A DNA stretch of 64,000 nt, from NCBI RefSeq assembly GCF_030687295.1, contig NZ_CP117425.1, forward strand, positions 3,414,001 to 3,478,000. Reading direction: 5' to 3'. This stretch comes from Pseudomonas beijingensis. GTDB taxonomy: Bacteria > Pseudomonadota > Gammaproteobacteria > Pseudomonadales > Pseudomonadaceae. The position numbers and the translations under genes were made by a program. Below, one piece after another: positions 36,528 through 48,776 of the stretch (the first letter of the stretch is position 1; each line of letters begins with the position of its first letter). The notes beneath the pieces were generated by a model. The model had not been told where the DNA came from. It did no database searches and worked only from the letters and a program-made list of their open reading frames with translations.

Positions 36528-36803
36528 TTAGTCGCGGTAGAACACCTGCACCAAGTGATAGCCGAACTTGCTCTTGATCGGCCCATGCACCACCCGCAAG
36601 GGCTTCTTGAAGATCACCGCGTCGATCGCACCGACCATCTGCCCCGGCCGCACTTCGCCCAGGTCGCCGCCGCGTTTGCCTGAGGGGCAGGTGGAGTATT
36701 TCTTGGCCAGCACATCGAAGGCTTCGCCCTTGGTGATGCGTTGCTTGAGCTGTTCGGCTTCTTCGGCGGTTTTCACCAGGATATGGCGGGCTTGGGCTTT
36801 CAT
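36528..36803 (-). CDS. parvulin-type peptidyl-prolyl isomerase 1
   Basis: A 91-residue single-domain parvulin starting MKAQARHILV; GGDLGEVRPGQMV and FGYHLVQV are hallmark strands. No signal peptide, so cytoplasmic PpiC-like. A second copy is at 54557-54838. Confidence 0.92.
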   Translation of the reverse strand: MKAQARHILVKTAEEAEQLKQRITKGEAFDVLAKKYSTCPSGKRGGDLGEVRPGQMVGAIDAVIFKKPLRVVHGPIKSKFGYHLVQVFYRD

Positions 36804-36851
36804 TGCAGCGATGACCTGAACGGTGCGACGGGGCGGCGATTATGCCTCAAG

Positions 36852-39389
36852 TCAGCTGCCATGGTTGATCATCGTCCGAATCTTGTTGGCCAGCAGATCA
36901 AGGGTGAAGGGTTTGGCGACCATGTCCATGCCCTGGTCGAGGAACCCCTGGCGTTCGGCGGCTTTCTGCGCGTAACCGGTCATGAACAGCACTTTCAGCC
37001 CCGGCCGGTGCTGACGGGCGATTTCCGCCAGTTGCCGGCCATTCATGCCCGGTAGCCCGACGTCGGTCACCAATAGGTCGATGCGCTGGTCCGATTCCAG
37101 CATGGGCAGGGCCGTCACGGCGTCCTGGGCCTCAAGGGCGGTGTAGCCCAAGGTCTTCAACAGGTCGAGCACCAGCATGCGCACGGCGGGTTCATCTTCC
37201 ACCAGCAATACGGTTTCCCCGGCGATGGCCGGCGGTACGTCGAGCGTCTCCGGCGTGACGGGTTGTTGAGCCGGCGAAACGTGCAGGCGCGGCAGGTATA
37301 ACTGCACCCGCGTGCCCTGGCCCGGCACGCTGTCCAGGTTGAGGTGCCCACCCGACTGTTGGGCAAACCCGTAGATCATCGACAACCCCAGACCGGTGCC
37401 CTGGCCGATGGGCTTGGTGGTGAAGAACGGGTCGAAGGCCTTGGCCAGCACGGCGGGGGTCATGCCGCTGCCGTTGTCGCTGACGGCGATCATCACGTAG
37501 TCGCCGGCCTTGACCGGTTCCAGGGTGTTGATGTCCGTGCCGTCTAGGTAGACGTTGGCGGTTTCGACGACCAACTCGCCGCCGTCGGGCATCGCATCCC
37601 GGGCGTTGATCACCAGGTTGAGCAGGGCGTTTTCCAACTGGCTGGCATCGGTGCTGACTGGCCACAGCTCGTGGGTCAGTTGCAGGCGCAGCACGATGTG
37701 ATCGCCGGTGGTCCGGCTCAGCAGGTCTTCGAGCGAGCACACCAGCTCGTTGGCGTCCAGCGGCTTGCGGTCCAGGGACTGACGGCGGGAAAACGCCAGC
37801 AGTCGATGGGTCAGGGACGCGGCGCGGTTGGCCGAGGCCACTGCCGCCTCGGTGAAGCGACCGATCTCGGCGGTGCGCCCGGCGGCGATGTAGCGTTGCA
37901 TCAGGTCGAGGCTGCCGAGGATGCCGGTGAGCATGTTGTTGAAGTCATGGGCAATGCCGCCGGTGAGTTGGCCCACGGCCTCCATTTTCTGCGCATGGCG
38001 CAGGGCTTCTTCGGCGCGCTCGCGTTCGAACATCTCGCTTTGCAGGCGCTGGTTGGCTTCGGCCAATTGCTGGGTCCGGGCGATGACCCGTTCCTCCAGT
38101 GTTTCGTTGAGGTTGCGCAGGGCTTCCTCGGTTTTCCGGCTCTCGGTCTCGTCGATCACGAAGATGTAGAAACCGTTCACCGCACCGTCCGCGCCGTGGC
38201 GGGGCAGGTAGTTGATCAGTGAATGGCGCGGGCGACCGTCGCGATGGTCCATCTGCACGGTGAAGCTGCACGGCTTGCCGGCCAGGGCGTCGGCGATCTG
38301 TTGGGCGCGGGCGGCATAGGCCTCTTCGCCGAGCACTTCGCGGACGGTCTTGCCATAGAGCTCCTGCGGGGTCAGGCCATACCAGTTCAGGTAGGCGCTG
38401 TTGTTCAGCCGGAAACGCTCTTCGCGGTCCACGTAGCTGATGAGGATCGGCATGGCATTGATGATCAACTGCAGCTCGGTCTGGCTCTGGCGCAGGGCTT
38501 GCTCGGTGCGCTTGCGTTCGGTCAGGTCCAGGGCCGCGCCAAGAAAGCGCTTGGGCCGGCCGTGGCGGTCCTTGTAGCAACGGCCGCGCACGTACACCCA
38601 GCGCAACTCATTGTCGGGTTGCAGCAGCCGGTACTCCTCGGCGTATTCGGTGCCGTGGGTGATGCAGTGCTTGATGCTGCGGGCAACCATCGCCCGATCC
38701 TCGGGATGCACACCTTCGAGGTAGGCGCTGATGGGCAACTGGCGCGACAGGTTCGGATCGACGCCATGCAATAAAGCGAAATGCGCGTCGGCAATGAAGC
38801 GGTCTTCGCTGATGTCCCAATCCCAGGTACCCAGCGCGTCGGCGGCGGCCAAGGCCAGTTGCAGGCGCTCTTCACTTTCGTGCTGGGCCTTGAGGCTGGC
38901 CTCGGAGCGCCGTTCGAACTCCATGGCCAGGCGGCGTCGTTCGCTGGTCTCGATGGCGGTGACCAGGATGCCGGCGACGCTGCCGCTTTCGTCACGCACC
39001 GGGCTGTAGGTCAGGTCCAGCCAGACATCGCAGAGGCGACCGGCGAAAGGCACGCGCCAGTGCTGATCGCGGCAGGTGTGCGTCTGGCCTTGCAACACGC
39101 GGTGGTAAATCCCTTCGCTCGTTTCTTTGAGTTCGGGCCATGCTGCATGGGTCGGCTGGCCGAACGCCTGGGGGTGCTTGTCCCCGGCCAGTCGGCCGAA
39201 GGCGTCGTTGTAGAGATGGGACAGTTGCGGTCCCCACAGCAAGGCCATCGGCATGGGCGAATGGAGCACGATGTCCACGGCGGTGTGCAAGCTCTGGGGC
39301 CAGTTTCGGGCAGCGCCCAACGGGGTCTTGGCCCAGTCCACCAGGCTGACCAGGCGCTGTGTATCGCTGCCGGCGGATGTCACGTTCAT
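36852..39389 (-). CDS. hybrid PAS sensor histidine kinase / response regulator
   Basis: An 845-residue soluble hybrid kinase. Three PAS/PAC regions fill about residues 25-430. A coiled linker precedes the H-box [16 protein letters not shown] (His about 481), the ATPase boxes DNGSGM...DPFFTTK...GTGLGLSM, and a C-terminal receiver (LLVEDEP; phospho-Asp about 775 in [11 protein letters not shown]). No membrane helices, so it senses a cytoplasmic signal. No output regulator is adjacent. Confidence 0.9.
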   Translation of the reverse strand: MNVTSAGSDTQRLVSLVDWAKTPLGAARNWPQSLHTAVDIVLHSPMPMALLWGPQLSHLYNDAFGRLAGDKHPQAFGQPTHAAWPELKETSEGIYHRVLQGQTHTCRDQHWRVPFAGRLCDVWLDLTYSPVRDESGSVAGILVTAIETSERRRLAMEFERRSEASLKAQHESEERLQLALAAADALGTWDWDISEDRFIADAHFALLHGVDPNLSRQLPISAYLEGVHPEDRAMVARSIKHCITHGTEYAEEYRLLQPDNELRWVYVRGRCYKDRHGRPKRFLGAALDLTERKRTEQALRQSQTELQLIINAMPILISYVDREERFRLNNSAYLNWYGLTPQELYGKTVREVLGEEAYAARAQQIADALAGKPCSFTVQMDHRDGRPRHSLINYLPRHGADGAVNGFYIFVIDETESRKTEEALRNLNETLEERVIARTQQLAEANQRLQSEMFERERAEEALRHAQKMEAVGQLTGGIAHDFNNMLTGILGSLDLMQRYIAAGRTAEIGRFTEAAVASANRAASLTHRLLAFSRRQSLDRKPLDANELVCSLEDLLSRTTGDHIVLRLQLTHELWPVSTDASQLENALLNLVINARDAMPDGGELVVETANVYLDGTDINTLEPVKAGDYVMIAVSDNGSGMTPAVLAKAFDPFFTTKPIGQGTGLGLSMIYGFAQQSGGHLNLDSVPGQGTRVQLYLPRLHVSPAQQPVTPETLDVPPAIAGETVLLVEDEPAVRMLVLDLLKTLGYTALEAQDAVTALPMLESDQRIDLLVTDVGLPGMNGRQLAEIARQHRPGLKVLFMTGYAQKAAERQGFLDQGMDMVAKPFTLDLLANKIRTMINHGS

Positions 39390-39521
39390 CACGCGATCCC
39401 TGGCTGTCGTGTCTGTACCACGGGGTCTACTATCCTTTGAGGAAAGTAAGTGCGGGTGGGTCTGAAGGGTTTCATGTTCGGCTCAACTTGTTTCATTGAT
39501 GTCTCGCGGAAGTTTCAGTCC

Positions 39522-40641
39522 ATGGAAATCGATCCGTTATTGCGAATCCTGGCGAGCCAAAATGGTTCCGACCTTTACATGTCCACGGGGGCGCCGCCGT
39601 GCGCGCGTTTCGAGGGCGTGCTCAAGCCCTTGGGTAACGAAGCCTTCAAGGTCGGCGACATTGCCCGGCTCGCCGAGTCTTTGATGGACGCCGAACAGCG
39701 GCTTGAGTTCGATCGGGAATTGGAAATGAACCTGGCGATCTCCCCTGGCCGGCGTCGGGCGGTTCCGGGTCAATGTCTTCAAGCAGCGCAATGACGTGTC
39801 CATGGTGATCCGCAACGTCAAGCTGGACATCCCGCGCTTCGAAGACCTGAAACTGCCCCGGGTGCTGTTGGACAGCATCATGGAGAAACAGGGGTTGATG
39901 CTGTTCGTCGGTGCGACCGGCTCAGGCAAGTCGACCTCCCTGGCGGCGCTGATCGATTACCGCAATCGCAACAGCAGCGGCCACATCATCACCATCGAGG
40001 ATCCGGTGGAGTATATCCATCGGCACAAGAAATCCATCATCAACCAACGGGAGGTCGGTGTCGACACCCGCAGTTTTCATGCGGCCCTGAAAAACACCCT
40101 GCGCCAGGCGCCGGATGTGGTGCTGATCGGCGAGATCCGCGATCGGGAAACCATGGAGCATGCCCTGGCGTTCGCCGATACCGGGCACCTGGTGATTTCC
40201 ACCTTGCATGCCCATAACGCCAACCAGGCCCTGGACCGGGTGATCAATTTCTTCCCGGAAGAGCGCCGGCCGCAGCTGCTCAACGACCTGGGCAACAACC
40301 TCAAGGCGTTCGTTTCCCAACGCCTGGTGCGCACCCGTGCCGGCCAGCGGCGGGCGGCGGTGGAGGTGATGCTGGGCTCACCGACGGTGGCCGACCTGAT
40401 CCGGCGCAACGAACTTGGCGAGCTCAAGGGCATCATGGAGAAGTCAGAGGAACTGGGAATGCAAACCTTTGACCAGGCCCTGTTCAACCTGGTGGTCGAA
40501 GGCGCCATCGATGAGGAGGAAGCCCTGAAAAACGCCGACTCGGCGAACAACCTGCGGTTGCGTTTGAAGTTGCATAGCGAGTCGGGGACTGCGGCGCCAC
40601 CGGCCGATCCGGCGGCGGGGGAGTGGGGGCTTATGGATTGA
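39522..40641 (+). pseudogene. PilT/PilU-type pilus ATPase with one apparent +1 frameshift
   Basis: Type IV pilus retraction-type ATPase of the PilT/PilU group. Frame 1 from 39522 (MEIDPLLRILASQNGSDLYM) covers the N-terminal domain. Frame 2 carries Walker A GATGSGKST, the Asp box TIEDPVEYIH, Walker B VVLIGEIRD and the His box LHAHNANQA. The break is an extra C in the run at 39742-39745; removing it gives NLAIS-LAGVGRFRVNVF. It is likely a sequencing artefact, but phase or loss mutation is possible. No other pil genes are adjacent. Confidence 0.87.
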
Positions 40642-40690
40642 AAATTTCTGTGAGAACAACACTTGTGGGAGCAACACCTGGGGGGCAAAA

Positions 40691-40781
40691 CTGTGGGAGC
40701 AAAGCTTGCTCGCGATGCTGGCGACGCGGTTTTTCAGACCTACCGCGTTACCGTTCATCGCGAGCAAGCTTTGCTCCCACA
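40691..40781. repeat. REP doublet, AAGCTTGCTCGCGAT variant
   Basis: TGTGGGAGCAAAGCTTGCTC ... GAGCAAGCTTTGCTCCCAC. Truncated REP heads (CTTGTGGGAGCAACACC) lie just upstream at 40662. Confidence 0.88.
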
Positions 40782-40814
40782 GGTTTTTGCTCCGCACAGG
40801 TGAGGCCCTGACGG

Positions 40815-42770
<1,956 letters not shown>

Positions 42771-42823
42771 GGGGGCCTCTTGTTTTTTTATGCACACACA
42801 AACTATAGAGCGGCTCAATCTGG

Positions 42824-42907
42824 TGTGGGAGCAAAGCTTGCTCGCGAAACAGGAGCCTCGATTCTGAAAATCGCATCGACTTCATCGCGGGCAAGCCTTG
42901 CTCCCAC
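42824..42907. repeat. REP doublet
   Basis: Mixed arms: TGTGGGAGCAAAGCTTGCTC on the left and GGGCAAGCCTTGCTCCCACA on the right, in the bdhA-aacS gap. Confidence 0.85.
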
Positions 42908-42923
42908 AGGGCTTCGCAGGAGC

Positions 42924-43700
42924 TTACTGAGCCAACCATCCACCATCAATATTCCACGCCGCACCCCGCACCTGGCTCCCAGCTTCGCTGCACAGAAACA
43001 GCACCAGTTCTCCTAACTGCGGCGGGGTGACGAATTCCAGGGACGGCTGCTTCTCGGCTAGCAGGTCATGCTGTGCCTGTTGCGGGTCGACGCCGGAGGC
43101 AATGCGGTCGTCGATCTGTTTTTGCACCAGCGGCGTCAGCACCCAGCCCGGGCAGATGGCGTTGCAGGTCACGTTGCTGGTGGCGGTCTCCAGGCCGACC
43201 ACCTTGGTCAGGCCGATCACCCCATGCTTGGCCGCGACGTACGCCGCCTTGCCTACTGAACCGACCTGACCGTGCACCGAGGCGACGTTGATAATCCGCC
43301 CCCAGCCCTTGGCGCGCATGCCTGGCAGGCTCAGGCGGGTGGCGTGGAACACCGAGGACAGGTTGATGGCAATGATCGAATCCCAGCGCTCCACCGGGAA
43401 ATCCTCCACCGCGGCCACGTGCTGGATCCCGGCGTTGTTCACCAGGATGTCCACGCCACCGAACTCGCGCTCGGCGTAGGCGAGCATGTCGGCGATCTGC
43501 GCCGGGTCGCTGACATCGGCCGGATGATGACCGACCTTGCCGCCGAACTGTTTCACCTCGGCGATCACCGTCGAGGCATCGCCGAAGCCGTTGAGGATCA
43601 GGTTGGCGCCGGCCTTGGCCAGGCTCAGGGCGATGCCCAGGCCGATGCCGCTGGTAGAGCCGGTGACCAGGGCGGTCTTGCCCGAAAGAGGGGTTGTCAT
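42924..43700 (-). CDS. bdhA: 3-hydroxybutyrate dehydrogenase
   Basis: A 258-residue short-chain dehydrogenase oxidising (R)-3-hydroxybutyrate to acetoacetate with NAD. It has TGSTSGIGLGIA (cofactor), NNAGIQHV, and the YVAAKHG catalytic Tyr/Lys. Start MTTPLSG at 43700 lies 8 bp after the permease stop, and its GAGG ribosome binding site overlaps that stop. Confidence 0.93.
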   Translation of the reverse strand: MTTPLSGKTALVTGSTSGIGLGIALSLAKAGANLILNGFGDASTVIAEVKQFGGKVGHHPADVSDPAQIADMLAYAEREFGGVDILVNNAGIQHVAAVEDFPVERWDSIIAINLSSVFHATRLSLPGMRAKGWGRIINVASVHGQVGSVGKAAYVAAKHGVIGLTKVVGLETATSNVTCNAICPGWVLTPLVQKQIDDRIASGVDPQQAQHDLLAEKQPSLEFVTPPQLGELVLFLCSEAGSQVRGAAWNIDGGWLAQ

Positions 43701-43708
43701 GGGGAGCC

Positions 43709-45100
43709 TCACACAATGCCAGTGGCGTAGAACACAGCGATCACGAAGAACACCGCGAGGGTCTTGATCAGCGTAATGCAGAAAATGTCTTTGTAGGCCT
43801 CACGGTGGGTCAGCCCGGTCACCGCCAGCAGGGTAATCACCGCGCCGTTGTGGGGCAGGGTGTCCATGCCGCCGCTGGCCATGGCGGCCACCCGGTGCAG
43901 CACTTCCAGGGGAATATTGGCGGCGTGGGCGGCGCTGATGAAGCTTTCAGACATTGCCGCCAAGGCGATGCTCATGCCACCCGAGGCAGAGCCGGTGATG
44001 CCCGCCAGCAGTGTGACCGTCACCGCTTCATTGACCAATGGGTTGGGAATGTTCTTGAGCCAGTCGGCCAGCACCAGGAAGCCCGGCAAGGATGCGATGA
44101 CCGCGCCGAAGCCGTATTCCGACGCGGTGTTCATCGCCGCCAGCAACGCACCGCCCACGGCACTCTTGCTGCCTTCGGCCAGTTTGCTGCGAATGGCCCG
44201 GAAGCCGAACAGCAGGACCATGATGATGCCCACCAGCAACGCCGCCTGCACCGCCCAGATCGCGGTGAGCTTGGCGATGTCGCTGGTCACTGGTGTCGCC
44301 ATGCCTGGCAGCGCCAGGCTGTGGGTCTTGCCATACCATTGGGGAATCCACTGGGTGAACAGCAGGTTCATGACCCCTACCGCCAGCAGCGGCGAAACGG
44401 CGATCCAGGGGTTCGGCAGCTTGATGTCTTCGGCGGTTTCCGGCTCGTTGCGCAACTCGGTGCCGTAGCCTTCGCCCACACGCTGGGCCTTGTTGCGCTG
44501 GCGTTGCAAAAACAGCATGCCGAGGCTGAACACGAAGATCGTACCGATCACCCCCAGCCACGGTGCGGCCCAGGCGGTGGTGTTGAAGAACGTGCTGGGG
44601 ATGATGTTCTGGATCTGCGGCGTGCCGGGCAGGGCGTCCATGGTGAAGGAGAACGCGCCGAGGGCGATGGTGGCCGGGATCAGGCGCTTGGGAATATTGC
44701 TCTGGCGGAACATCTCGGCGGCGAACGGGTACACCGCGAACACCACGACAAACAGCGACACACCGCCATAGGTCAGCACGGCGCAGACCAGCACGATCAC
44801 CAGCATGGCCTGGCGTGTGCCCAGCAAGCGAATCGCTGCGGCGACGATGGAGCGGGAGAACCCCGACAGCTCGATCAGCTTGCCGAACACCGCGCCGAGC
44901 AGGAACACCGGGAAATACAGTTTGATGAAACCGACCATTTTCTCCATGAACACCCCGGTGAAGGCAGGGGCGACGGCGGACGGGTCGGTGAGCAGGACGG
45001 CACCGAGGGCGGCGATGGGAGCAAAGAGGATAACGCTGTAGCCACGGTAGGCGGCAACCATCAGCAGCGCGAGGGCTGCCAAGGCAATGATCACACTCAT
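43709..45100 (-). CDS. GntP family permease, probable 3-hydroxybutyrate transporter
   Basis: A 463-residue GntP/CitM-like carrier with about 12 membrane helices, starting MSVIIALAALALLMVAAYRG with AGGAG upstream. First gene of the permease-bdhA-aacS operon, so 3-hydroxybutyrate or a similar acid is the likely substrate. Confidence 0.9.
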   Translation of the reverse strand: MSVIIALAALALLMVAAYRGYSVILFAPIAALGAVLLTDPSAVAPAFTGVFMEKMVGFIKLYFPVFLLGAVFGKLIELSGFSRSIVAAAIRLLGTRQAMLVIVLVCAVLTYGGVSLFVVVFAVYPFAAEMFRQSNIPKRLIPATIALGAFSFTMDALPGTPQIQNIIPSTFFNTTAWAAPWLGVIGTIFVFSLGMLFLQRQRNKAQRVGEGYGTELRNEPETAEDIKLPNPWIAVSPLLAVGVMNLLFTQWIPQWYGKTHSLALPGMATPVTSDIAKLTAIWAVQAALLVGIIMVLLFGFRAIRSKLAEGSKSAVGGALLAAMNTASEYGFGAVIASLPGFLVLADWLKNIPNPLVNEAVTVTLLAGITGSASGGMSIALAAMSESFISAAHAANIPLEVLHRVAAMASGGMDTLPHNGAVITLLAVTGLTHREAYKDIFCITLIKTLAVFFVIAVFYATGIV

Positions 45101-45152
45101 GGTGTGTCTCCTGGGATTGTTATTGTTGTGGTGAAACTGTGGGGAGGGCTTT

Positions 45153-45168
45153 AGCGAGTTTTGTGCCA
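45153..45168 (-). promoter_or_regulatory. sigma-54 promoter of the ketone-body operon
   Basis: On the minus strand, TGGCACAAAACTCGCT matches TGGCAC-N5-TTGCT with the GG/GC pair correctly spaced, about 53 bp before the permease start. The adjacent activator gene needs sigma-54, which supports the call. Confidence 0.75.
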
Positions 45169-45267
45169 GGTGTATAACTATCTGAAATATAAGGAAATTA
45201 TTTTGATTTGTAGGGCGGGTGCGAGGGTTTTGTCTCTATCTGGAGATTTTTAGGGGCTGGGCTGGCC

Positions 45268-45352
45268 TCATCGCGAGCAAGCTCGCTCCCACAGTTGACC
45301 GCGTAGCTCAAGAGAACCCCGTCCCCTGTGGGAGCGAGCTTGCTCGCGATGA
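45268..45352. repeat. REP doublet (outward arms)
   Basis: CATCGCGAGCAAGCTCGCTC then GTGGGAGCGAGCTTGCTCGC between the permease promoter region and the sigma-54 activator gene. Confidence 0.88.
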
Positions 45353-45403
45353 GCGTAAAGCGCTCCAAAAACCAATAGTCTATATTTTGAGAATTGAATC
45401 TCT

Positions 45404-46819
45404 TTATTGAGACTCCGCAATCCCCAACGCCACCATCTTCTTGTACAACGTCGACCTCCCCAGCCCCAACCGCCCGGCCGCTTCGACCACCTTGCCCCCG
45501 CATTGCGCGAGGGTGGTTTCGATCAAGTGCCGGTCGAAGCGCGCCCGGGCCTGGCTGAAGGTTTCATGGGGCAGGGGTTCGAAGCTCGCGTCCGCCGGGC
45601 GTGTCACCGGGATGAAGGTCCCGATGGCTGCGCGAATGTCCGCCGCCGTGAGCATCAGGTCATCGCTGAGCAGCGCGGCCCGTTCCAGCACGTTGCGCAG
45701 TTCGCGGATGTTGCCTGGCCAGGCGTGTTGCCGCAGCAGGTCGAGGGCGGCGGGGTTCAGTTCGTGCTGGCTGCGCAGCTCTTCCAGGATCGCTTCGCTC
45801 AGGGCCGGCAAATCATCCAGGCGTTCGCGCAGCGGCGGGACCTGGATCGGCAGTACGTTGAGGCGGTAATACAGGTCGGCGCGGAACTCTCCGCGCTTGA
45901 TCGCCGCTTCCAGGTCCATGGAGGTGGCGGCGATGATTCGCACGTCGCTTTGCAGCACCTCGTTGGAGCCCACCGGTTCGTACTCTTTTTCTTGGAGCAC
46001 TCGCAGCAGTTTGCTTTGCAGCGGCAGCGGCATGTCGCCGATCTCGTCGAGGAACAGCGTGCCACCCTGGGCGATCTGCAGCTTGCCGGCGCGGCCCTTG
46101 CGGTCGGCCCCGGTAAAGGCCCCAGGCGCGGTACCAAAGAATTCGGCTTCCAGCAGTGATTCAGGAATCGCCGCGCTGTTGATGCTGACGAACGCCTTGT
46201 GCGCCCGCGGCGAAGCGCTGTGGATGGCCTGGGCCAGCAGTTCCTTGCCGGTGCCGGTTTCGCCGAGCAGCAGCACCGGCGAATCGGCGCTGGCGCTGCG
46301 CCGGGCACGGCGCTTGACCTCAAGACCGGCGTTGCTGGTGCCAATGAAATGGGCAAAGTTGTACTTGGTTTGCCGCGCCCGCAGCAGCGAACGGGTGGAG
46401 GCCAGTTCTTCCTGCATGCTCAGATAGCGCTTGAGCATCGGCGACAGGCTGCGCAATTCATCGAACAAGGCAAAGCCGATGGCACCGATCACCGCGCCCG
46501 CGCTGTCGTGGATCGGCAGGCGCATCACCACCAGCGGCTCCTTGGGGGTGTCCTGCATGTCCAGCAGGATCGGCCGCCCGGTGCGCACCACTTCGCGCAA
46601 CAGGCTGCCGGGAATCACGCTCTCGCACGCCCGACCAATCGCTTCCTGCGCCGAGTTCAGGCCGAAGCGCCGGGCGTAGCGTTCGTTCATCCAGACGATA
46701 TTCGCGTCACGGTCGACAATCACCGTGCCTTCGCTGGACTGCTCGATGATCTCGAACAACGAACGGATCGCCAGCGTGCGCACGCGCTTGTAATCCTTGA
46801 GGCTTTCGGTGGGGTTCAT
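45404..46819 (-). CDS. sigma-54-dependent transcriptional activator with PAS domain
   Basis: A 471-residue enhancer-binding protein. An N-terminal PAS (VIVDRDANIVWMNERYA) is followed by the AAA+ domain: Walker A GETGTGKELLA, sigma-54 contact loop GAFTGA, Walker B LFLDEIGD. The Fis-type HTH is GKVVEAAGRLGLGRSTLYKK. Start MNPTESLKDY at 46819. It likely activates the promoter at 45153-45168 in response to 3-hydroxybutyrate or acetoacetate. Confidence 0.92.
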   Translation of the reverse strand: MNPTESLKDYKRVRTLAIRSLFEIIEQSSEGTVIVDRDANIVWMNERYARRFGLNSAQEAIGRACESVIPGSLLREVVRTGRPILLDMQDTPKEPLVVMRLPIHDSAGAVIGAIGFALFDELRSLSPMLKRYLSMQEELASTRSLLRARQTKYNFAHFIGTSNAGLEVKRRARRSASADSPVLLLGETGTGKELLAQAIHSASPRAHKAFVSINSAAIPESLLEAEFFGTAPGAFTGADRKGRAGKLQIAQGGTLFLDEIGDMPLPLQSKLLRVLQEKEYEPVGSNEVLQSDVRIIAATSMDLEAAIKRGEFRADLYYRLNVLPIQVPPLRERLDDLPALSEAILEELRSQHELNPAALDLLRQHAWPGNIRELRNVLERAALLSDDLMLTAADIRAAIGTFIPVTRPADASFEPLPHETFSQARARFDRHLIETTLAQCGGKVVEAAGRLGLGRSTLYKKMVALGIAESQ

Positions 46820-47045
46820 CGGGCATTTCCAGAAGGTGGGATTTGCCGGCATCCTCCGATCAAAGGGGTTGCCAAAGAGCGGCATTATGCCGGGAGCGGC
46901 TGGCCGAGCACTACTCCGCCCGCATTCTTTGCCGTGGCGTGGCGCGCCTCGCTGGCAACACGAGGTCTCGGCAAGTCTGCGCAGTAGTGGGCAGCTGGAG
47001 AAAGTTGTACAGTTATTCTTATTTTGTACATTTTTGAGAGCGCTC

Positions 47046-47261
47046 ATGAATAAATTCAACCCTCGCAAGCTGCAGCTCTCCAAATGGACGGCCTGTGCGC
47101 CGACTGATCGGGAAAAGCATTTTCTCGTCACCAAGCTGCTCTGTGATGAGGAGGGAACACCCATTCAGGTTGAGCTTGAAGCTGTGTACAGCGCTCGTGT
47201 AGCGGTGTTCGACTGGCGCGAGTTGCGCGACAGCAAGCATTGGAAAATGGGCTGGTGCTGA
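47046..47261 (+). CDS. TIGR02450-type Trp-rich protein
   Basis: A 71-residue conserved protein starting MNKFNPRKLQLSKWTACAPT. It contains three Trp (SKWTA, FDWREL, HWKMGWC has two more). It belongs to the TIGR02450 Trp-rich family of unknown function. ATG chosen because it matches the family start. Confidence 0.85.
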   Translation: MNKFNPRKLQLSKWTACAPTDREKHFLVTKLLCDEEGTPIQVELEAVYSARVAVFDWRELRDSKHWKMGWC

Positions 47262-47429
47262 ATGGCTTGGGCTGTGCCATAGAGATCCGTATGACTGACG
47301 ATAGTTATACATAATAATAAAATTGTACAAGTTTTCCTGCGGTAGTGGCTTAATGCGGCTATCTAGCGAGGGCATCTCTGCCTTCGTGTGGCTACAGCCA
47401 CGCATTCACCGCCTCCGGGAGCCCCACCC

Positions 47430-48764
47430 ATGTTCATTCGTACTCGCAAGCATCAGGACGCCTTGCACGAAATCCAGGCCAGGCAGGCTATTCTCGAAGC
47501 CGAACGGACGGCCTTGCAGCAATGCATGGCAATCATCGAGTTCACCCCGACGGGTGAGGTGCTCGACGTCAGCCCGGTTTTTTTGAAAATGATGGGGTAT
47601 TCACTCAGCGAAACCCTCGGTCAGCATCATTCGATGTTTTGTGAGCCTGCCTATTCGCGCAGCGCCGAGTGCTCGGCGTTATGGCGGCAGTTGGGGCAGG
47701 GCTCTTCTGCCGACAGCCAGTTTCTGCATTTGCGGCGTGATGGAAGCTGGCTGTGGGTGCATGCAAGTTACGTCCCTGTGCTGGATCAACATGCAAAGGT
47801 GCAGCGCATCATCCTGATCGTTCGCGATATCAATGAGCAGGTGTTGCGCGCCCAGGCCGAAACCAGCTTCATGCAAGCGATCGACCGCTCCATGGCGGTT
47901 ATCGAATTTGATCTGAGCGGTCAGGTCGTGAATGCCAACGAGAATTTCATGAACGTCATGGGGTACCGCCTGCAAGAGATTCGGGGGCAGCATCACCGGA
48001 TTTTCTGCAAACCAAGCGAGGCCCAGAGCGAGGCTTATCGTGGCTTCTGGGCCGGGCTCAATCGCGGTGAATACAGGACCGGCCTTTTCGAACGCGTCGA
48101 CAATCGAGGCGCGACTGTCTGGCTGCAGGCTACCTACAACCCTCTCTACGATGCACGGGGGCGCTTGTATGGCGTGGTCAAGTTCGCCACTGACAGCACT
48201 CGCGAAGTCGAGCAGCGCCAAAGTGAATCAAAAGCGGCCGGACTTGCTTTCGAGACGTCCCGGCAGACCGATGAGCAAACCCGGATCGGCACGTGTGTGG
48301 TTCAGCAAACCGTTACGGTGGTGCAATGCATCGCCGATGAGCTTCAACAGGTGTCAGCCGGGATAGGTGCCCTGAGCGCGCAGTCCGAGGAAATCGGTAG
48401 CATCGTCGATGCCATCCGGGGCATCGCCGAACAGACCAATCTGCTTGCCCTCAATGCAGCCATCGAAGCGGCTCGTGCCGGGGAGCAGGGACGCGGCTTC
48501 GCGGTGGTGGCCGATGAGGTGCGCAATCTGGCGCGACGTACAAGCCAGTCAACTGTGGCCATTACTCAGGTCGTCGCCAAGAACCGTGAATTGGCCAGGC
48601 AAGCGGTGAGCAGCATGCAATCGAGCACGCTCAAGGCGGAGCAGGGGGTGAAACTGGCTAACCAGGCCGGCACTGTCATTCTGGATATTCATCGAGGCGC
48701 GCAGCAGGTTGTGGAGGTGATGGGAGAATTCGCTCAAGCGCTGGATCAACGACGTGGCGCCTGA
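47430..48764 (+). CDS. soluble PAS-PAS methyl-accepting chemotaxis-type protein
   Basis: A 444-residue chemoreceptor-like protein without membrane helices. Two PAS/PAC domains (about residues 20-130 and 140-255) have [12 protein letters not shown] and [12 protein letters not shown]. They are followed by a short signalling domain with [35 protein letters not shown]. This layout resembles BdlA/Aer-like sensors tied to redox state or biofilm dispersal; the signal is not known. Confidence 0.88.
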   Translation: MFIRTRKHQDALHEIQARQAILEAERTALQQCMAIIEFTPTGEVLDVSPVFLKMMGYSLSETLGQHHSMFCEPAYSRSAECSALWRQLGQGSSADSQFLHLRRDGSWLWVHASYVPVLDQHAKVQRIILIVRDINEQVLRAQAETSFMQAIDRSMAVIEFDLSGQVVNANENFMNVMGYRLQEIRGQHHRIFCKPSEAQSEAYRGFWAGLNRGEYRTGLFERVDNRGATVWLQATYNPLYDARGRLYGVVKFATDSTREVEQRQSESKAAGLAFETSRQTDEQTRIGTCVVQQTVTVVQCIADELQQVSAGIGALSAQSEEIGSIVDAIRGIAEQTNLLALNAAIEAARAGEQGRGFAVVADEVRNLARRTSQSTVAITQVVAKNRELARQAVSSMQSSTLKAEQGVKLANQAGTVILDIHRGAQQVVEVMGEFAQALDQRRGA

Positions 48765-48776
48765 GCGAACCCGGGA

